Positions 6,301-6,942 of a stretch of DNA of 6,942 bases are shown piece after piece. Made by a program: the position numbers and the translations under genes. This DNA is from SZUA-146 sp963922815 (GTDB lineage Bacteria > Pseudomonadota > Gammaproteobacteria > Steroidobacterales > SZUA-146): NCBI GenBank assembly GCA_963922815.1, contig CAWUKD010000178.1:1-6942 (forward strand), read 5' to 3'. Below the pieces are notes generated by a model. That model saw only the letters and a program-made list of their open reading frames with translations. It made no database searches and had not been told where the DNA came from. Numbering within the stretch: position 1 is the stretch's first letter; each line of letters begins with the position of its first letter.

Positions 6301-6375
6301 ATTCTGGTTCCGGAATCGCACCTTGGCGCTGCAATGGTAAACAGTCGCAGAGCAACCTTCGGTACGGGTGACCGA
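6301..6375 (+). other. Three consecutive stem-loops in the leader of the Ig-domain lipoprotein gene
   Basis: In + strand RNA, three hairpins follow closely: ATTCTG/CGGAAT around GTTC (6301-6316), GC-CTGC/GCAG-GC with one mismatch (6326-6353), and TCGGT/ACCGA around a 7-nt loop (6359-6375). They lie 56-130 nt before the start codon. The last one, with GGTACGGGTGACCGATG, loosely recalls the 3' hairpin of c-di-GMP-I (GEMM) riboswitches, but the conserved 5' half of that motif is not seen. It may be a structured leader of unknown type or chance pairing. Confidence 0.25.
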
Positions 6376-6430
6376 TGTGACAGGGCAAGCTGAATTAATA
6401 ATATGAAAATTGATGTGGGAGTTCAGGGTA

Positions 6431-6942
6431 ATGAATCATAAGTTCTTTTTATACGCCGTGCTGTTTGCGGTGCTCGCCGGATGCGGCAGCGACAGGGATG
6501 GCACGCCTCTCGTGCAAGGTGCGAACGGGTCCGCCAGCCTAAGCGGTAACGCCGTGGTAGGCGCAACCCTGTCGGCATCGATAGCGGATGGTGATGGCAT
6601 TCAGGCTGGCAGTGAGAGCTATCAATGGCTTTCAGGCGGTGAACTGATTGCAGGTGCAACGTCCTCCTCCTACACGCTCACTGCAGACGAGGGTGGTGAT
6701 GCGGTTTCCGTTATCGTTCGGTACACCGATGGCGCCGGCCTTCGCGAAACGGTCGAATCCTCAGCGATTACTATTCAAGCCGCCTTTAACCTGGGAGCGC
6801 TCTACGTTCACGGGCTGGTAAGCGACGCGCTGTGCGAAATCTCGGCGGTAGATGCCACCGGTGTCGCCGCTGGCGCTGCGTTGGCTTCAGGCACTACAAC
6901 TGACGGACTGGTCGACTTCGGCGACCTGATCCCGGTTAGTGG
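6431..6942 (+). CDS. Surface lipoprotein with bacterial Ig-like domain (3' end beyond window)
   Basis: The open frame runs off the right edge after 170 codons. It begins MNHKFFLYAVLFAVLAGCGS, a lipoprotein signal with lipobox LAGC (Cys18); Gly at +2 favours the outer membrane. Residues about 33-115 form a bacterial Ig-like domain of the common type G-A-VGATLSASIADGDG, YQWL, IAGATSSSYTL, YTDGAG; such modules act as spacers or adhesion units on exported proteins. From about 120 a second domain starts (ALYVHGLVSDALCEISAVD), a beta-rich carboxypeptidase-regulatory/transthyretin-like pattern. The function of the whole protein is not recognisable because the C-terminus is missing; similar architectures occur in large surface or adhesin-like lipoproteins. 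An in-frame ATG at 6413 is less likely because it would place charged residues before the signal peptide. It diverges from the alginate lyase gene and may be co-regulated with it. Confidence 0.85.
   Translation, partial: MNHKFFLYAVLFAVLAGCGSDRDGTPLVQGANGSASLSGNAVVGATLSASIADGDGIQAGSESYQWLSGGELIAGATSSSYTLTADEGGDAVSVIVRYTDGAGLRETVESSAITIQAAFNLGALYVHGLVSDALCEISAVDATGVAAGAALASGTTTDGLVDFGDLIPVS

Larger units (their letters stand above)
5875..6430. promoter_or_regulatory. 556-bp divergent intergenic region between two surface lipoprotein genes
   Basis: No credible gene lies here. The part near the alginate lyase (5875-6055) has an imperfect palindrome, ACTGACC (5919-5925) with GGACAGT (5932-5938). 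The centre (about 6056-6245) is strongly AT-rich and holds the ATACCAATT boxes and a hairpin, AATTGC (6155-6160) with GCAATT (6171-6176). A TATAAT box for the alginate lyase strand is the complement of 6069-6074, inside the box repeat, but lacks a good -35. The part near 6431 is GC-richer and structured. GGGAG at 6417-6421, 9 nt before the ATG at 6431, is the likely ribosome site. Confidence 0.5.

Noticed and set aside
6266..6340. A 24-codon open frame (MLVRVGAQQL...) in the leader of the Ig-domain lipoprotein gene
   Set aside because: AAGG lies too far upstream, the peptide has no leader-peptide signature (no run of one amino acid, no attenuator), and the frame overlaps predicted hairpins.
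6423..6659. A 78-codon minus-strand frame across the start of the Ig-domain lipoprotein gene
   Set aside because: The plus strand has a convincing lipoprotein signal and Ig-like domain; the minus translation has no recognisable pattern.

Overview
The window looks like a chromosomal segment of a free-living, probably marine, Gammaproteobacterium. The evidence is moderate GC content, clear Shine-Dalgarno sites, two lipobox lipoproteins, an outer-membrane alginate lyase, and a Ser/Thr kinase next to a kinase-linked ECF sigma factor. The exact genus cannot be read from the sequence.

Left part (about 1-4030): a signalling block. A transmembrane Ser/Thr kinase with a C-terminal TPR-rich region reads leftward (12-2381). 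An ECF sigma factor of the kinase-associated type (ECF43-like) diverges from it and reads rightward (2530-3108). A secreted protein made of two tandem LCCL domains follows on the same strand (3256-4026). The sigma factor has threonines where most ECF factors carry acidic residues for binding RNA polymerase. That is the signature of sigma factors switched on by phosphorylation. Both intergenic regions of the block share a GACACAACGT word and carry ACAACG/CGTTGT inverted half-sites, which hints at common control.

Middle (4027-4380): no gene. It holds a stem-loop with 11-bp arms and then a 238-bp element (4088-4325) with 37-bp imperfect terminal inverted repeats, the outer 14 bp perfect. The element has no ORF, a perfect extended -10 box near its left end, and a tandem duplication of its right terminus. 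It behaves like a small non-autonomous (MITE-like) element.

Right part (4381-6942): surface polysaccharide functions. A lipoprotein with a discoidin/CBM32-like module and a PL7 alginate lyase domain reads leftward (4381-5874). A second lipoprotein, with a bacterial Ig-like domain and cut off by the window edge, reads rightward (6431-6942). Their 556-bp shared upstream region is AT-rich in the centre. It holds repeated ATACCAATT/ATTGGTAT boxes resembling operators of GntR-family uronate regulators, plus three consecutive predicted stem-loops in the leader of the second lipoprotein.

The most promising material is the kinase/sigma/LCCL module with its putative phospho-threonine switch, and the undescribed-looking inverted-repeat element. 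No complete new defence or mobile system is visible.
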